NCBI RefSeq assembly: GCF_004145845.1
Contig: NZ_SELP01000007.1
Coordinates: 1-64,000 of the forward strand
Length of the DNA stretch: 64,000 nucleotides
From: Loktanella sp. IMCC34160
Lineage (GTDB): Bacteria; Pseudomonadota; Alphaproteobacteria; Rhodobacterales; Rhodobacteraceae
Direction: 5' to 3'
The first letter of the stretch is position 1, and every line of letters starts with the position of its first letter. Below the pieces are notes generated by a model, which did no database searches, was not told the origin of the DNA, and saw only the letters and a list, made by a program, of their open reading frames with translations. This document shows positions 42,394 to 52,177 of the stretch, in pieces. The position numbers were made by a program, and so were the translations under genes.

Positions 42394-44673
42394 TCAGCTG
42401 TAGAGCGTCACCGGCGTCCCGGCGAGCGCGGACATGTTCAACAGCCCGCGCGGGGTGATCGACGGGGTGACGATATGCGCCCGGTTGCCCATGCCCATCA
42501 GGATCGGCCCGACCTCTAGCCCGCCGCCCTTCATCTTGAGGATATTGCGCACGCCCGAGGCCGCATCGGTATTGGCGAAGACCAGCACATTGGCCGCGCC
42601 CTTCATCCGGCTGCCGGGGAAGATGCGGTCGCGCAGGTCCATGTCCAGCGCGGCATCGACATGCATTTCGCCCTCGTAGCAGAAATCGCGGGGCTGGCTG
42701 TCCAGGATGTCGATGGCGGCCCGCATCCGGTTGCCGGTGTCGCAGTCCAGGTTGCCGAACTGGGAATGGGAACAAAGCGCGATATTGGGCGTCACGCCAA
42801 AGCGGCGCACATGGCGGGCGCAGCCGATCACCGTCTCGGCAATCTGTTCCGGGGTCGGGTTCGGGTGCACCTGCGTATCGGCCACGAACAGTGGCCCATC
42901 CTCAAGGATCATCAGCGACAGCGCCCCGACGGGATGCAGCCCGCCACGCCCAAGGATCTGCTGGACATAGTTCAGGTGCCACAGGAACTGGCCGAAGGTG
43001 CCGCAGATCATGCTGTCGGCCTCGCCCCGGTGGACCATGACCGCCGCAATCGCGGTGGAATTGGTGCGCATGATCGCCTTGGCAAGGTCCGGGGTCACGC
43101 CCTGACGGGCCATCAATTCGTGATAGGTGCCCCAGTAGTCGCGGTAGCGCGGGTCGTTTTCGGGGTTCACGATCTCGAAATCGGTCAGTGGGCGGATCTT
43201 GAGGCCCGCCCGTTCGCACCGCCGTTCGATCACTTCGGGGCGGCCGATCAGGATCGGGGTGTCAGTGGTTTCCTCCATCACGGCCTGTGCAGCGCGCAGC
43301 ACCCGCTCGTCCTCGCCCTCGGCATAGACGATCTTGCGTTCGGCGCTGCGGGCGGCTTCGAACACCGGGCGCATGATAAACGCGGACTTGAAGACCGAGG
43401 CGTCCAGCTTGCGCTTGTAGGCGGCCAGATCGTCCAGCGGGCGCTGGGCGACGCCGGTTTCCATCGCGGCCTTCGCCACGGCGCTGGCAACGACCCCCAT
43501 CAGGCGCGGGTCGAACGGTTTGGGGATCAGGTAGTCGGCCCCAAAGGTCAGCTTTTCCCCGCGGTAGGCGGCTGCGGCCTCGGCGCTGGTGGTGGCGCGG
43601 GCAAGGGCGGCGATGCCTTCGACACAGGCCACCTGCATCTGGTCATTGATCTCGGTCGCGCCCACGTCCAGCGCACCCCGGAAGATGAAGGGGAAGCACA
43701 GCACGTTGTTGACCTGATTGGGGTAGTCGCTGCGGCCCGTTGCGATGATCGCATCGGGGGCCACGGCGCGGGCCTCGTCCGGCTGGATTTCCGGGGTCGG
43801 GTTGGCAAGGGCAAAGATGATCGGACCCTTGGCCATCTTCGCGACCATCTCGGGCTTCAGGACGCCGGGGCCGGACAGGCCAAGGAACAGATCCGCGCCG
43901 TCGATTACATCGGCCAGCGTGGCCGGGCTGTCGCCTTGGGCAAAAGCGGCCTTTTGCGGGGTCATTTCCTTCTCGCGACCGTTGTAGACCAGCCCTTCGA
44001 TATCGCAGAGCCAGACGTTTTCACGCTTCACGCCCAGTTTCAGCAACATATTCAGACAGGCGATACCTGCCGCGCCGCCGCCGGTGCTGACGACCTTGAT
44101 ATCCTCGAACCGCTTGCCAGCGACCTGAAGGGCGTTGGTCGCTGCCGCGCCGACGACAATGGCGGTGCCATGCTGGTCGTCATGGAAGACCGGGATGTTC
44201 ATTCGCTCGCGGCAGATCTTTTCGACGATGAAACAATCGGGGGCCTTGATGTCCTCAAGGTTGATCGCGCCAAAGGTCGGCTCCAGCGCGCAGACGATAT
44301 CGGCAAGCTTCTCCGGGTCCGGTTCGTTCAACTCGATGTCGAAACAGTCGATATTGGCGAATTTCTTGAACAGGACGGCTTTGCCTTCCATCACCGGTTT
44401 CGACGCCAGCCCACCGATATTGCCCAGCCCCAGAACTGCGGTGCCGTTCGTGACCACCGCTACAAGATTGCCGCGCGCGGTATAATCGCGGGCGGTGTCG
44501 GGGTTTGCCTTGATCTCAAGACAGGCCTCGGCCACGCCGGGCGAATAGGCGCGGGACAGGTCGCGGCCGTTGGCCAGTGGCTTGGTCGCGCGGATCTCCA
44601 GTTTGCCGGGCTTCGGGAACTGATGGTATTCCAGCGCGGCGCGGCGCAGGGCTTCGCGATTGTCGTCGGACAT
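42394..44673 (-). CDS. maeB: NADP-dependent malic enzyme with phosphotransacetylase-like C-terminal domain
   Basis: 759 residues, the usual MaeB length. Residues 1 to about 430 are the malic enzyme, which decarboxylates malate to pyruvate with NADP reduction ([35 protein letters not shown] dinucleotide motif). Residues from about 440 resemble phosphate acetyltransferase ([26 protein letters not shown]), thought to be regulatory by binding acetyl-CoA. It supplies pyruvate/NADPH when acids are the carbon source, matching prpE next door. A perfect palindrome lies upstream. Confidence 0.96.
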   Translation of the reverse strand: MSDDNREALRRAALEYHQFPKPGKLEIRATKPLANGRDLSRAYSPGVAEACLEIKANPDTARDYTARGNLVAVVTNGTAVLGLGNIGGLASKPVMEGKAVLFKKFANIDCFDIELNEPDPEKLADIVCALEPTFGAINLEDIKAPDCFIVEKICRERMNIPVFHDDQHGTAIVVGAAATNALQVAGKRFEDIKVVSTGGGAAGIACLNMLLKLGVKRENVWLCDIEGLVYNGREKEMTPQKAAFAQGDSPATLADVIDGADLFLGLSGPGVLKPEMVAKMAKGPIIFALANPTPEIQPDEARAVAPDAIIATGRSDYPNQVNNVLCFPFIFRGALDVGATEINDQMQVACVEGIAALARATTSAEAAAAYRGEKLTFGADYLIPKPFDPRLMGVVASAVAKAAMETGVAQRPLDDLAAYKRKLDASVFKSAFIMRPVFEAARSAERKIVYAEGEDERVLRAAQAVMEETTDTPILIGRPEVIERRCERAGLKIRPLTDFEIVNPENDPRYRDYWGTYHELMARQGVTPDLAKAIMRTNSTAIAAVMVHRGEADSMICGTFGQFLWHLNYVQQILGRGGLHPVGALSLMILEDGPLFVADTQVHPNPTPEQIAETVIGCARHVRRFGVTPNIALCSHSQFGNLDCDTGNRMRAAIDILDSQPRDFCYEGEMHVDAALDMDLRDRIFPGSRMKGAANVLVFANTDAASGVRNILKMKGGGLEVGPILMGMGNRAHIVTPSITPRGLLNMSALAGTPVTLYS

Positions 44674-44695
44674 GCGGGGGCCTCCTGTATCTTGT

Positions 44696-44715
44696 ATGGT
44701 TTAACTTTAAACCAT
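44696..44715 (-). promoter_or_regulatory. Perfect 9-bp inverted repeat upstream of maeB
   Basis: ATGGTTTAA-ct-TTAAACCAT is a 20-bp perfect palindrome 23 bp before the maeB start, AT-rich in a GC-rich genome. Its size and position suit a dimeric repressor site. The regulator is unknown. Confidence 0.5.
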
Positions 44716-44830
44716 TTTGCCTTCCGCCGGGGAAGGGGGCCTTTCCAATACACAGCTTAAGGTGAAACTTGCAAATGATATCGCGGGGCAGGAAGCTGCA
44801 TAAACCCTTGCGCCCGGACAGGCCTTGTGG

Positions 44831-44854
44831 TTTTTTGAATACTTGGTCAAAAAA
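44831..44854 (+). promoter_or_regulatory. Inverted repeat upstream of the nucleoside-salvage operon
   Basis: TTTTTTGA and TCAAAAAA are perfect 8-bp arms around an 8-bp spacer, ending 11 bp before the cdd start codon. Candidate operator for a nucleoside-responsive repressor; the ribosome site AGAGG follows it. Confidence 0.45.
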
Positions 44855-44865
44855 AGAGGTGCCAG

Positions 44866-45258
44866 ATGTCCCTTGTCGATGCGGCGCGCGATGTGCGCGA
44901 ACGGGCCTATGCGCCCTATTCGAATTTCAAGGTCGGGGCGGCCATCCTTGGGCAGGGCGGCGCGGTGCATCAGGGCTGCAACGTGGAAAACGTGGCCTAT
45001 CCCGAAGGCACCTGTGCCGAGGCGGGCGCGATCGCCGCGATGATCGCCGCTGGAGAGACCGCGATAGCCGAAGTCGCGGTGATCGCCGACAGCCCGATCC
45101 CCGTGTCGCCCTGTGGCGGCTGCCGCCAGAAGCTGGCCGAATTCGGGAAGCCCGGGGTCAAGGTGACGCTGGCCACAATGGATGGCACGACACTGGAAAC
45201 CACCATCGGCGACCTTCTGCCGGGCGTCTTTACCGAAGACTACATGGTGCGGAGTTGA
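44866..45258 (+). CDS. cdd: Cytidine deaminase
   Basis: 130 residues, tetrameric-type length. It deaminates cytidine and deoxycytidine to uridine forms. Zinc and catalytic motifs: CAEAGAI (Cys and Glu, near 50-56) and PCGGCRQKL (two Cys, near 82-90); substrate block CNVENVAYPEGT. First gene of a five-gene salvage operon; deoA follows after 2 bp. Confidence 0.97.
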   Translation: MSLVDAARDVRERAYAPYSNFKVGAAILGQGGAVHQGCNVENVAYPEGTCAEAGAIAAMIAAGETAIAEVAVIADSPIPVSPCGGCRQKLAEFGKPGVKVTLATMDGTTLETTIGDLLPGVFTEDYMVRS

Positions 45259-45260
45259 CG

Positions 45261-46562
45261 ATGGACGCCCGCGCAATCATCGCCAAGCTGCGCAACCGCG
45301 ACATCCCGACCGCCGAGGAATTGCAATGGTTCGCCAACGGGTTGGCCAGCGGAGCCGTGTCGGACGCGCAGGCCGGGGCCTTTGCCATGGCGGTGCTTTT
45401 GAACGGGATCGGCGCCGAGGGCAGGGTGAACCTGACCCGCGCCATGCGTGACAGCGGCGATGTGCTGCGCTGGGACATGCCCGGCCCGGTGGTCGACAAA
45501 CATTCAACCGGCGGGGTGGGCGATTGCGTGTCGCTGATCCTTGCGCCCGCGCTGGCGGCCTGCGGTGCCTTCGTGCCGATGATCTCGGGCCGGGGGCTGG
45601 GCCACACCGGCGGCACATTGGACAAGATGGAGGCGATCCCCGGCGTCGTGGCCCAGATCGAGGAAGACAAGCTGCGGCCGCTCGTCCGCAAGGTGGGCTG
45701 CGCCGTGGTCGGGGCAACCGGACGGATCGCCCCGGCGGACAGGCGGCTTTATGCCATTCGCGACGTAACAGCGACTGTCGAATCCATCGACCTGATCACC
45801 GCATCGATTCTGTCCAAGAAACTGTCTGCCGGGCTGGAAGCACTGGTCATGGACGTCAAGGTCGGCACGGGTGCCTTCATGAAAACGGCCGATGATGCCC
45901 GTGCGTTGGCCCGGTCGATCGTGGACACCGCCAACGGGGCGGGCTGCGCGACCGCCGCGCTGATCACCGATATGAACGAACCGCTGGCCCCGGTCCTTGG
46001 CAACGCGCTCGAGGTCGCGATTTGCATGGAGGTGATGGCCGGAAACCGCGCCGCCGCCCCGCGTCTGCATGACCTGACGGTTTCCTTGGGCGGGCGCCTT
46101 CTGGCCCTTGTGGGCGAAGAGGAAGGCGAGGCGGAAGAAAAGATGGCCGAGGCGATTTCCTCGGGCCGTGCGATGACCCATTTCGCGGCCATGGTGGCCG
46201 AACTGGGCGGCCCGCCGGACATGGAAAAGGACTGGATGACCCATCTGCCCAAGGCACCCGTGATCGGTGACGTGCCTGCGCCACGAGATGGATATATAAA
46301 TGAAATCAATGGCGAAGCCTTGGGTCTTGCGGTTGTCGATCTGGGCGGTGGGCGCCGGGTTGAAACCGACCGGATCGACCCGGCGGTTGGCCTGACCGAT
46401 GTGGTGGGGCGCGGCGTGAAGGTGGCGAAGGGCGATCCCCTGTGCACTATCCATGCCCGGACCGAGGCCGGGGCCGAGGCTGCGGCAAAGGCCGTCATCG
46501 CCGCGATCAGGATCGGCGACGCGCCAGAGGCCTTCCCCTTGGTTCACGAAAGGATCGACTGA
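45261..46562 (+). CDS. deoA: Thymidine phosphorylase
   Basis: 433 residues from the ATG at 45261; the same frame runs back across cdd, but that part is a shadow. It cleaves thymidine or deoxyuridine with phosphate to the base and deoxyribose-1-phosphate. Phosphate-binding signature KHSTGGVGDCVSL; further blocks SGRGLGHTGGTLDKMEAIPG and LSKKLSAGLEALVMDVKVGTGAF (in outline). Its stop overlaps the deoB start by 1 nt. Confidence 0.97.
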   Translation: MDARAIIAKLRNRDIPTAEELQWFANGLASGAVSDAQAGAFAMAVLLNGIGAEGRVNLTRAMRDSGDVLRWDMPGPVVDKHSTGGVGDCVSLILAPALAACGAFVPMISGRGLGHTGGTLDKMEAIPGVVAQIEEDKLRPLVRKVGCAVVGATGRIAPADRRLYAIRDVTATVESIDLITASILSKKLSAGLEALVMDVKVGTGAFMKTADDARALARSIVDTANGAGCATAALITDMNEPLAPVLGNALEVAICMEVMAGNRAAAPRLHDLTVSLGGRLLALVGEEEGEAEEKMAEAISSGRAMTHFAAMVAELGGPPDMEKDWMTHLPKAPVIGDVPAPRDGYINEINGEALGLAVVDLGGGRRVETDRIDPAVGLTDVVGRGVKVAKGDPLCTIHARTEAGAEAAAKAVIAAIRIGDAPEAFPLVHERID

Positions 46563-47773
46563 TGCCGCGCGCGTTTCTTGTGGTGATCGACAGTGTCGGG
46601 ATCGGCGGCGCGCCGGACGCCGACAGCTATTTCAACGGCGATGTGCCGGATACGGGGGCGAATACCGTTGGCCATATCGTGCAGGCCTGCGCGAACGGGC
46701 GGGCAGAGGAGGGGCGCAGCGGCCCGTTGTCTGTCGGCACGCTGGACGCATTGGGGCTGGGCGCGGCCGTCCGCGCCTCAACCGAAATCGACACGCCGGG
46801 GTTGGGGGCCGAGCCAACCGGCGCCTGGGGCGTCGCGCGGGAAGTTTCGCGCGGAAAGGACACGCCCTCGGGCCACTGGGAACTGGCTGGTGTGCCGGTG
46901 CCGTGGGACTGGCACACCTTCCCCGATACACATCCGGCCTTCCCCGAAGAGGTGACCGAGGCCCTGTGCACGGCCGCCGGCACCGAAGGAATTCTTGCCA
47001 ATTGTCATGCGTCCGGCACGCAGGTCATCGCCGAGTTCGGGGCCGAACACCTGCGGACCGGCTGGCCAATCTGTTACACCTCCGCTGACAGTGTTCTGCA
47101 AATTGCGGCCCATGAAACGGCCTTTGGGCTGCAGAAATTGTATGATTTGTGCAAGTCCGTCGCGCCGCTTCTGCACGGAATGAAGGTCGGGCGCGTCATT
47201 GCCCGCCCCTTTGTCGGCTCTGTGGAAGAGGGGTTTACCCGCACCGCCAACCGCAAGGACATCGCCATCGCGCCGCCCGCGACGACGCTGTGCGACTGGG
47301 TGCAGGGTGCGGGGCATCCGGTCCATGCGATCGGTAAGATCGGTGACATATTTTCGATGCGCGGGATCGACGAGGTCCGCAAGGGCCGCGATGCTGAGCT
47401 GATGGATCACCTGTCCGATCTGGTGGAAGAGGCCGCCGATGGCGCGCTGATCTTTGCCAATTTCGTCGAGTTCGACAGCGAATACGGACACCGGCGCGAC
47501 GTGTCAGGTTATGCCCGACACCTTGAATGGTTTAATGCTGAACTATCTGCAATCCTGCCCCGCCTGCGGGACGGTGACCTGCTGATCGTCACCGCCGATC
47601 ATGGCAACGACCCGACCTGGGTTGGCACCGACCACACCCGCGAACAGGTGCCCGTGCTGGTCCACGGGATCGGGGCGCGCGCCCTTGGCCAACTGGCCTT
47701 CACAGACATCGCCGCAAGCGTGGCCGCCCATCTGGGCGTGCCCGCCCAAGGCCCCGGACGGAGTTTTCTATGA
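46562..47773 (+). CDS. deoB: Phosphopentomutase
   Basis: 403 residues. It interconverts (deoxy)ribose-1-phosphate and -5-phosphate, taking the product of DeoA towards central metabolism. Alkaline-phosphatase-superfamily metal motifs: VVIDSVGIGGAPDAD at the N-terminus, with TADHGNDPTW and DHTREQVPVL at the C-terminus. Overlaps deoA by 1 nt and add by 4 nt. Confidence 0.97.
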   Translation: MPRAFLVVIDSVGIGGAPDADSYFNGDVPDTGANTVGHIVQACANGRAEEGRSGPLSVGTLDALGLGAAVRASTEIDTPGLGAEPTGAWGVAREVSRGKDTPSGHWELAGVPVPWDWHTFPDTHPAFPEEVTEALCTAAGTEGILANCHASGTQVIAEFGAEHLRTGWPICYTSADSVLQIAAHETAFGLQKLYDLCKSVAPLLHGMKVGRVIARPFVGSVEEGFTRTANRKDIAIAPPATTLCDWVQGAGHPVHAIGKIGDIFSMRGIDEVRKGRDAELMDHLSDLVEEAADGALIFANFVEFDSEYGHRRDVSGYARHLEWFNAELSAILPRLRDGDLLIVTADHGNDPTWVGTDHTREQVPVLVHGIGARALGQLAFTDIAASVAAHLGVPAQGPGRSFL

Positions 47774-48759
47774 GTTACAAATCCCTGCCAAAGGTCGAAT
47801 TGCACCTGCACCTCGAAGGGGGCGCCCCGCCCGCCTTCATTCGTGGGCTCGCAAAGGAAAAGAACATTGATATCAGCAAGATATTCAATGAAGACGGCAG
47901 CTATGCCTACCGCGATTTCGACCACTTCCTTCAGGTCTACGAGGCCGCCTGCACAACACTGCAAGGCCCCGAGGATTTCCGCCGTCTGACCCTTGCCGTG
48001 CTGGAGGAAAGCGCCGCAAACGGCGTGGTCTATTCCGAAACCTTCTTGTCGCCAGATTTCTGCGGCGGCGGTGATCTGGTCGCCTGGCGCGACTATCTTG
48101 CCGCGATAGAGGACGCCGCCGCCGAGGCCGAGGCGAAGATGGGCATCACGCTGAGGGGGATCATCACCTGCATTCGCCATTTCGGGGCGGAGCAGGCCAA
48201 AACCGCCGCCCTCTGTGCCGCCGAGACCAAGGGCGATTTCATCACAGGGTTCGGTATGGCCGGGGCCGAGATGATGGGCCGCCCCGGTGATTTCACCTAC
48301 AGCTTCGACATGGCGCGCGAGGCCGGGCTGCGCCTGACCTGTCATGCCGGGGAATGGGGCGGGCCGGATATGGTGGCCGACACGATCCGCGACCTGCGGG
48401 TGGAACGGATCGGCCACGGGATCAACGCGATCCACGACCTTGCCCTTGTCGATCAGATCGCAGAGGCGGGCATCACGCTTGAGGTTTGCCCGGGGTCCAA
48501 CGTGTTCTTGGGGGCCGTGAAATCGTGGAAGGACCACCCCATCGCCCGCCTGCGCGAACGCGGGGTGAATGTCACCGTGTCCACCGACGATCCGCCCTTC
48601 TTCAAGACCACGATGACCGACGAATTCAACATGCTGGCCAAGGTTTTCGGCTGGGAGGAAGAGGAATTGCGCGCCCTGAACCAGACCGCGCTTGACGCGG
48701 CCTTCTGCGATGACGCAACCAAGGACAAGATCGCCAAACGTCTGGAGGCCGCCCAATGA
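47770..48759 (+). CDS. add: Adenosine deaminase
   Basis: 329 residues. It deaminates adenosine to inosine. Metal ligands in the [11 protein letters not shown] motif (HLH), HAGEWGGP and the STDDPPFF aspartates; catalytic HGIN-type segment in RIGHGINAI. Overlaps both neighbours by 4 nt, so purine and pyrimidine salvage enzymes are made from one coupled message. Confidence 0.95.
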   Translation: MSYKSLPKVELHLHLEGGAPPAFIRGLAKEKNIDISKIFNEDGSYAYRDFDHFLQVYEAACTTLQGPEDFRRLTLAVLEESAANGVVYSETFLSPDFCGGGDLVAWRDYLAAIEDAAAEAEAKMGITLRGIITCIRHFGAEQAKTAALCAAETKGDFITGFGMAGAEMMGRPGDFTYSFDMAREAGLRLTCHAGEWGGPDMVADTIRDLRVERIGHGINAIHDLALVDQIAEAGITLEVCPGSNVFLGAVKSWKDHPIARLRERGVNVTVSTDDPPFFKTTMTDEFNMLAKVFGWEEEELRALNQTALDAAFCDDATKDKIAKRLEAAQ

Positions 48760-49388
48760 CCCAACATCTGACCGTCGTGAACCACCCGCTGGTCCAGCAC
48801 AAGCTGACCCTGATGCGGGAGAAGGACACATCGACCAAGTCGTTCCGGCAGCTTCTGCATGAAATCAGCCACCTGTTGGCCTATGAGGTCACGCGCAACC
48901 TGCCGATGACCACCAAGACGATCGAGACCCCCCTGTGCCCGATGGAGGCCCCCATCATCGACGGCAAGAAGCTGGCGCTGGTGTCGATCCTGCGGGCGGG
49001 CAACGGGCTGCTTGACGGGATTCTGGACCTGATCCCCAACGCGCGGGTCGGCTTTGTGGGTCTTTACCGGGATGAAGAGACGCTTCAGCCGGTGAAGTAT
49101 TACTTCAAGGTCCCGGCAGAGCTGGAGGACCGTCTGACCATCGTGGTCGACCCGATGCTGGCCACCGGGAATTCCTCTGCCGCCGCCATCGACATGTTGA
49201 AAGAGGCGGGGGCGAAGAACCTGATCTTCCTGTGCCTGCTGGCCGCGCCCGAGGGCATTGCCCGCATGAAAGAGGCCCATCCCGACGTGCCGATCGTCAC
49301 AGCATCTGTAGACGATCACCTGAACGACCATGGATATATTGTCCCTGGACTAGGTGATGCGGGCGACCGCATGTTTGGTACGAAATAG
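48756..49388 (+). CDS. upp: Uracil phosphoribosyltransferase
   Basis: 210 residues. It makes UMP from uracil and PRPP. PRPP-binding loop [20 protein letters not shown]-type (DPMLATGNS); N-terminal [26 protein letters not shown] in outline and the terminal DAGDRMFGT block are typical. It recaptures uracil released by Cdd plus DeoA. Last gene of the operon. Confidence 0.97.
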   Translation: MTQHLTVVNHPLVQHKLTLMREKDTSTKSFRQLLHEISHLLAYEVTRNLPMTTKTIETPLCPMEAPIIDGKKLALVSILRAGNGLLDGILDLIPNARVGFVGLYRDEETLQPVKYYFKVPAELEDRLTIVVDPMLATGNSSAAAIDMLKEAGAKNLIFLCLLAAPEGIARMKEAHPDVPIVTASVDDHLNDHGYIVPGLGDAGDRMFGTK

Positions 49389-49458
49389 GGGGGTAATCTC
49401 CTTTACACACGCCTGATTGTCATGCATTCTTCGACAAATTCTGTTCGGGGGAATGATT

Positions 49459-50943
49459 GTGCTGTCTCGCGTTGCATCTGCTGCCATGATCGCGGTTTTG
49501 GTGAATGGGCCCGCATTTGCGCAGGGCGCGCCTGCTGAGCTTCCCCCGGCCAGCTACACCGGGACACAATATGTAGACAGCGCCGGCTGTATCTTTATTC
49601 GCGCGGGCATCGGCGGCGTGACCACCTGGGTGCCGCGCGTCGACCGGAACCGCCGGCAGCTGTGCGGCTATTCACCGACACAGGTGGCCGGTGCCCCGGC
49701 GGCCGCCGCACCTGCCGGCCCGATCATCCAGATGGCGCAACCCGAAAACGTCGCCGCGGCGCCGTCGCGACCCGAAGGTCCGGCACCGATGGAAACCGTG
49801 GCCTCGGTGACAACGCCGCCGACCGTCCGGGCCACCACCCCGCAGATTGCGCCGCCTCCCGGAACCCCGACCCCGGTCCGGGCAACGGCCCCTGCGCCAA
49901 CACCCAGCCCGGCAGTCGTAGAGCAGCCCGAGCCGCGCCGGATTACCCGCGCCGAAGCCTGCGAGGGCAAGTTCGGTGTTCAGCCGCGCTATGTCAGTGC
50001 GCGGACCGGTCGGCCGATCGACTGTGGTCCGGCCCCGGTTCTGGCCAGCGCCGCGCCGATCCCGACAGCCGCCCCGACGACCCCTGCGGCCAGCCCGGAA
50101 CCCCGTCGCATGACCATGGCAGAGATCTGCACGGACATCAGCGTCACCGGCCGCCGCTATATCAACGCCCGAACCGGGCTGCCCGTCCGTTGCGGCCCGC
50201 AGACTCAACCGGTCAGCACGACCGTGGCCGCGGCGGTTCCCGCGGCCATTGCCCGGCCCGCGGCCCCGATGTCCCCGGCGTCACCCGCCGCCCCGTCGGC
50301 CCCTGTCGCGGTTGCCTCTGCGCCTGTTGCGCCGGTTGCCGCCCCGGTGGCGACGTCCTGCCCGGACCTCAGCCCTGTCAGCGCGCGCTATCTGTCAGGG
50401 CAGGGCGTTCGCTGCGGCCCGCAAACGCAATCGCCGTCGGGCACTGTCAGCCGCGCCGCGCCGATGACGACCCCGCAGACCCACCGTTCGAACCGCACAC
50501 AGGTCGGCGGATGGTTGGCCCCGCCGCCGCTGTCAAACCCGCCCGCCGCCACGCCGCACCGGGCAACCCCGCCGGAAGGCTATGAAGCCGCGTGGGATGA
50601 CGGGCGTTTGAACCCGAACCGCGGCCCGCAACTGGTGCGCAACGTGCACAGCTCTGCCCGGGCCGTGGCCCCGACCCAAGCCGCACCGGACCAGCAGCAA
50701 CCGCAGGTCGCGGCCAGCCACCGCTATGTTCAGGTCGGCACCTTTGCCAATCCCGCCAACGCCGAAGCCGCCGCACAGCGGTTGATCGCGTTGGGCCTGC
50801 CCGCCCGTCGGGGCACAGTGACCCGCAATGGTCAGAACCTGACTGTCATTGTCGCGGGGCCCTTCGCCTCGCAATCCGCGCTTGGATCGGCCCTTTCGGC
50901 GGTCCGGGGTGCGGGATATTCCGACGCGTTCCTGCGTCGCTAA
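49459..50943 (+). CDS. Secreted SPOR-domain protein with Cys-containing repeats
   Basis: 494 residues from the GTG at 49459, preferred because GGGGGA lies 6 nt before it; the ATG two codons earlier directly abuts that site. Signal peptide SRVASAAMIAVLVNGPAFA. The middle is long, Ala/Pro-rich and disordered. Three related repeats occur with the pattern R-Y-[V/I]-x-ARTG-x-P-[I/V]-x-CGP (third shorter, RYLSGQGVRCGP). The C-terminal 75 residues are a SPOR domain (RYVQVGTFANPANAEAAAQRL, LTVIVAGPF), which binds denuded septal peptidoglycan. So it is likely a periplasmic cell-division or envelope protein. Confidence 0.85.
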   Translation: MLSRVASAAMIAVLVNGPAFAQGAPAELPPASYTGTQYVDSAGCIFIRAGIGGVTTWVPRVDRNRRQLCGYSPTQVAGAPAAAAPAGPIIQMAQPENVAAAPSRPEGPAPMETVASVTTPPTVRATTPQIAPPPGTPTPVRATAPAPTPSPAVVEQPEPRRITRAEACEGKFGVQPRYVSARTGRPIDCGPAPVLASAAPIPTAAPTTPAASPEPRRMTMAEICTDISVTGRRYINARTGLPVRCGPQTQPVSTTVAAAVPAAIARPAAPMSPASPAAPSAPVAVASAPVAPVAAPVATSCPDLSPVSARYLSGQGVRCGPQTQSPSGTVSRAAPMTTPQTHRSNRTQVGGWLAPPPLSNPPAATPHRATPPEGYEAAWDDGRLNPNRGPQLVRNVHSSARAVAPTQAAPDQQQPQVAASHRYVQVGTFANPANAEAAAQRLIALGLPARRGTVTRNGQNLTVIVAGPFASQSALGSALSAVRGAGYSDAFLRR

Positions 50944-50957
50944 CCGGTTCTCCCGGG

Positions 50958-50990
50958 AAAGGGCCTCGCGCTGGTTATGCGGGGCCTTTT
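50958..50990 (+). terminator. Terminator of the SPOR-protein gene
   Basis: AAAGGGCCTCGC/GCGGGGCCTTTT form a 12-bp stem with two G-T wobbles and a 9-nt loop, ending in TTTTCTT, 15 bp after the stop. Confidence 0.8.
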
Positions 50991-51002
50991 CTTGGGCACC
51001 TG

Positions 51003-52022
51003 TCAGCCGCCACAGATCCCCTGAAGCGCGACCCAATCCCGGTCCGACAGGATCGGCGGTGCGGTGCTGCCCGCCATCGGGTCCGCCTCGATCAGATCAA
51101 GCGTGGTTTCCCCGGTGATATCAACGGCATAGGCAAAGGGACTGGCGGCGATTTCGGCCCGTGCAAACTGCGCGATCAAGGCGTCGGTGTCGGGCTGTGC
51201 CGGGGGGGTGCTGACCAGGGTTTCGGCATAGCTGCGCAGAACCTCGGGCGGCAGGTCGCCAGTTGTCAGCAGGGTGATCGTGGCCCGCAGGCCCGCCGCC
51301 TTCAGCAAGGGGTCAAGCGGGTCGGATGACAGGTTGTTCGCCAATTCGGCCAGAACATAGCCCGCAACCACAGCCGGATCCTCGTAGTCCTCGACCAATC
51401 CGCGATTGAGCAGGGTAATCCCGCCGGGCAGGCTGCGCGATGTGGGCACGCCGCCGGGAACGACCATAAGCTGGATTTGGCTGCCGGACCCCAGAACCCG
51501 GGCGCGCAGACGCGTCAGCGCCGCCGTGCCCACCGCGTCGCGGCAACTGGGGCCGGTCAGGCGTTGCATATGGCCCAGAAGGGTCGCGCCGATCTCGCTG
51601 CGCTTGGCGGGCGGAACAACGCCCAGCGTATGGTTCCGCAGCGCATCGGGCAGCCACAGGAACCCAAGGGCGGCCACCCCCGCCACCGACATCGCCAGAC
51701 CCAACCAGCGCAACCTGCCGGGACGGGGCCGTCGCCGGGCGATGGTCTTGCGCACGGTTTCCACCGCGCCGATCATGATGTCGTCCTCGACCTCAAGCGT
51801 TTCACTCCGTTCCGCATCAGGGGCAAAGACCGCCGGGCGCTGGCCGGGGTTGACCCGTTCAATGGCGGCAAGCGACCAATGGGTCAGCGGCCGGCCCGCA
51901 CTATCGGCAATCACCAGCGTCGCATCGCCAAAGGACACCGTGACCTCGCGCCGCTGTTCCCCGGGCGCGGCGCGCCAAAGGCCGGTCGATTCCAGACGTT
52001 CGTATTGCGAAAGTGCCGTCAT
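51003..52022 (-). CDS. Membrane-anchored protein with a degenerate M48-peptidase-like domain
   Basis: 339 residues from the ATG at 52022. A cytoplasmic N-terminal domain (about 1-95, beta-rich) is followed by one membrane segment (about 103-123, WLGLAMSVAGVAALGFLWLP). A periplasmic C-terminal domain contains SLPGGITLLNRGLVEDYEDPAVVAGYVLAELANN. This matches the M48 peptidase core (LPGG...RGL...VLAHEIAH), but the zinc-binding HExxH is replaced by LAELAN. So the fold is probably kept while proteolysis is lost. Function unknown. Confidence 0.65.
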   Translation of the reverse strand: MTALSQYERLESTGLWRAAPGEQRREVTVSFGDATLVIADSAGRPLTHWSLAAIERVNPGQRPAVFAPDAERSETLEVEDDIMIGAVETVRKTIARRRPRPGRLRWLGLAMSVAGVAALGFLWLPDALRNHTLGVVPPAKRSEIGATLLGHMQRLTGPSCRDAVGTAALTRLRARVLGSGSQIQLMVVPGGVPTSRSLPGGITLLNRGLVEDYEDPAVVAGYVLAELANNLSSDPLDPLLKAAGLRATITLLTTGDLPPEVLRSYAETLVSTPPAQPDTDALIAQFARAEIAASPFAYAVDITGETTLDLIEADPMAGSTAPPILSDRDWVALQGICGG

Positions 52023-52177
52023 GCTGCCCGCGTGCTGTTTTGCCCGCAATGATAATACGTTGTGGCCTCTCTGGGTAGGCTTGATCGCTGTGCCGGGGCA
52101 GGGGCTTTTCTGACTACACCTTCGGCATTTGGGGCACTAGGGTCTGGCCGACTCATATCGGTTCTGCGGGGTGTTCC

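Noticed and set aside
42661-44760. Long open frame (699 codons) opposite maeB
   Set aside because: Antisense shadow; no recognisable protein features.
44769-45260. Upstream extension of deoA across cdd
   Set aside because: Overlaps the whole of cdd in another frame and has no homology; deoA starts at 45261.
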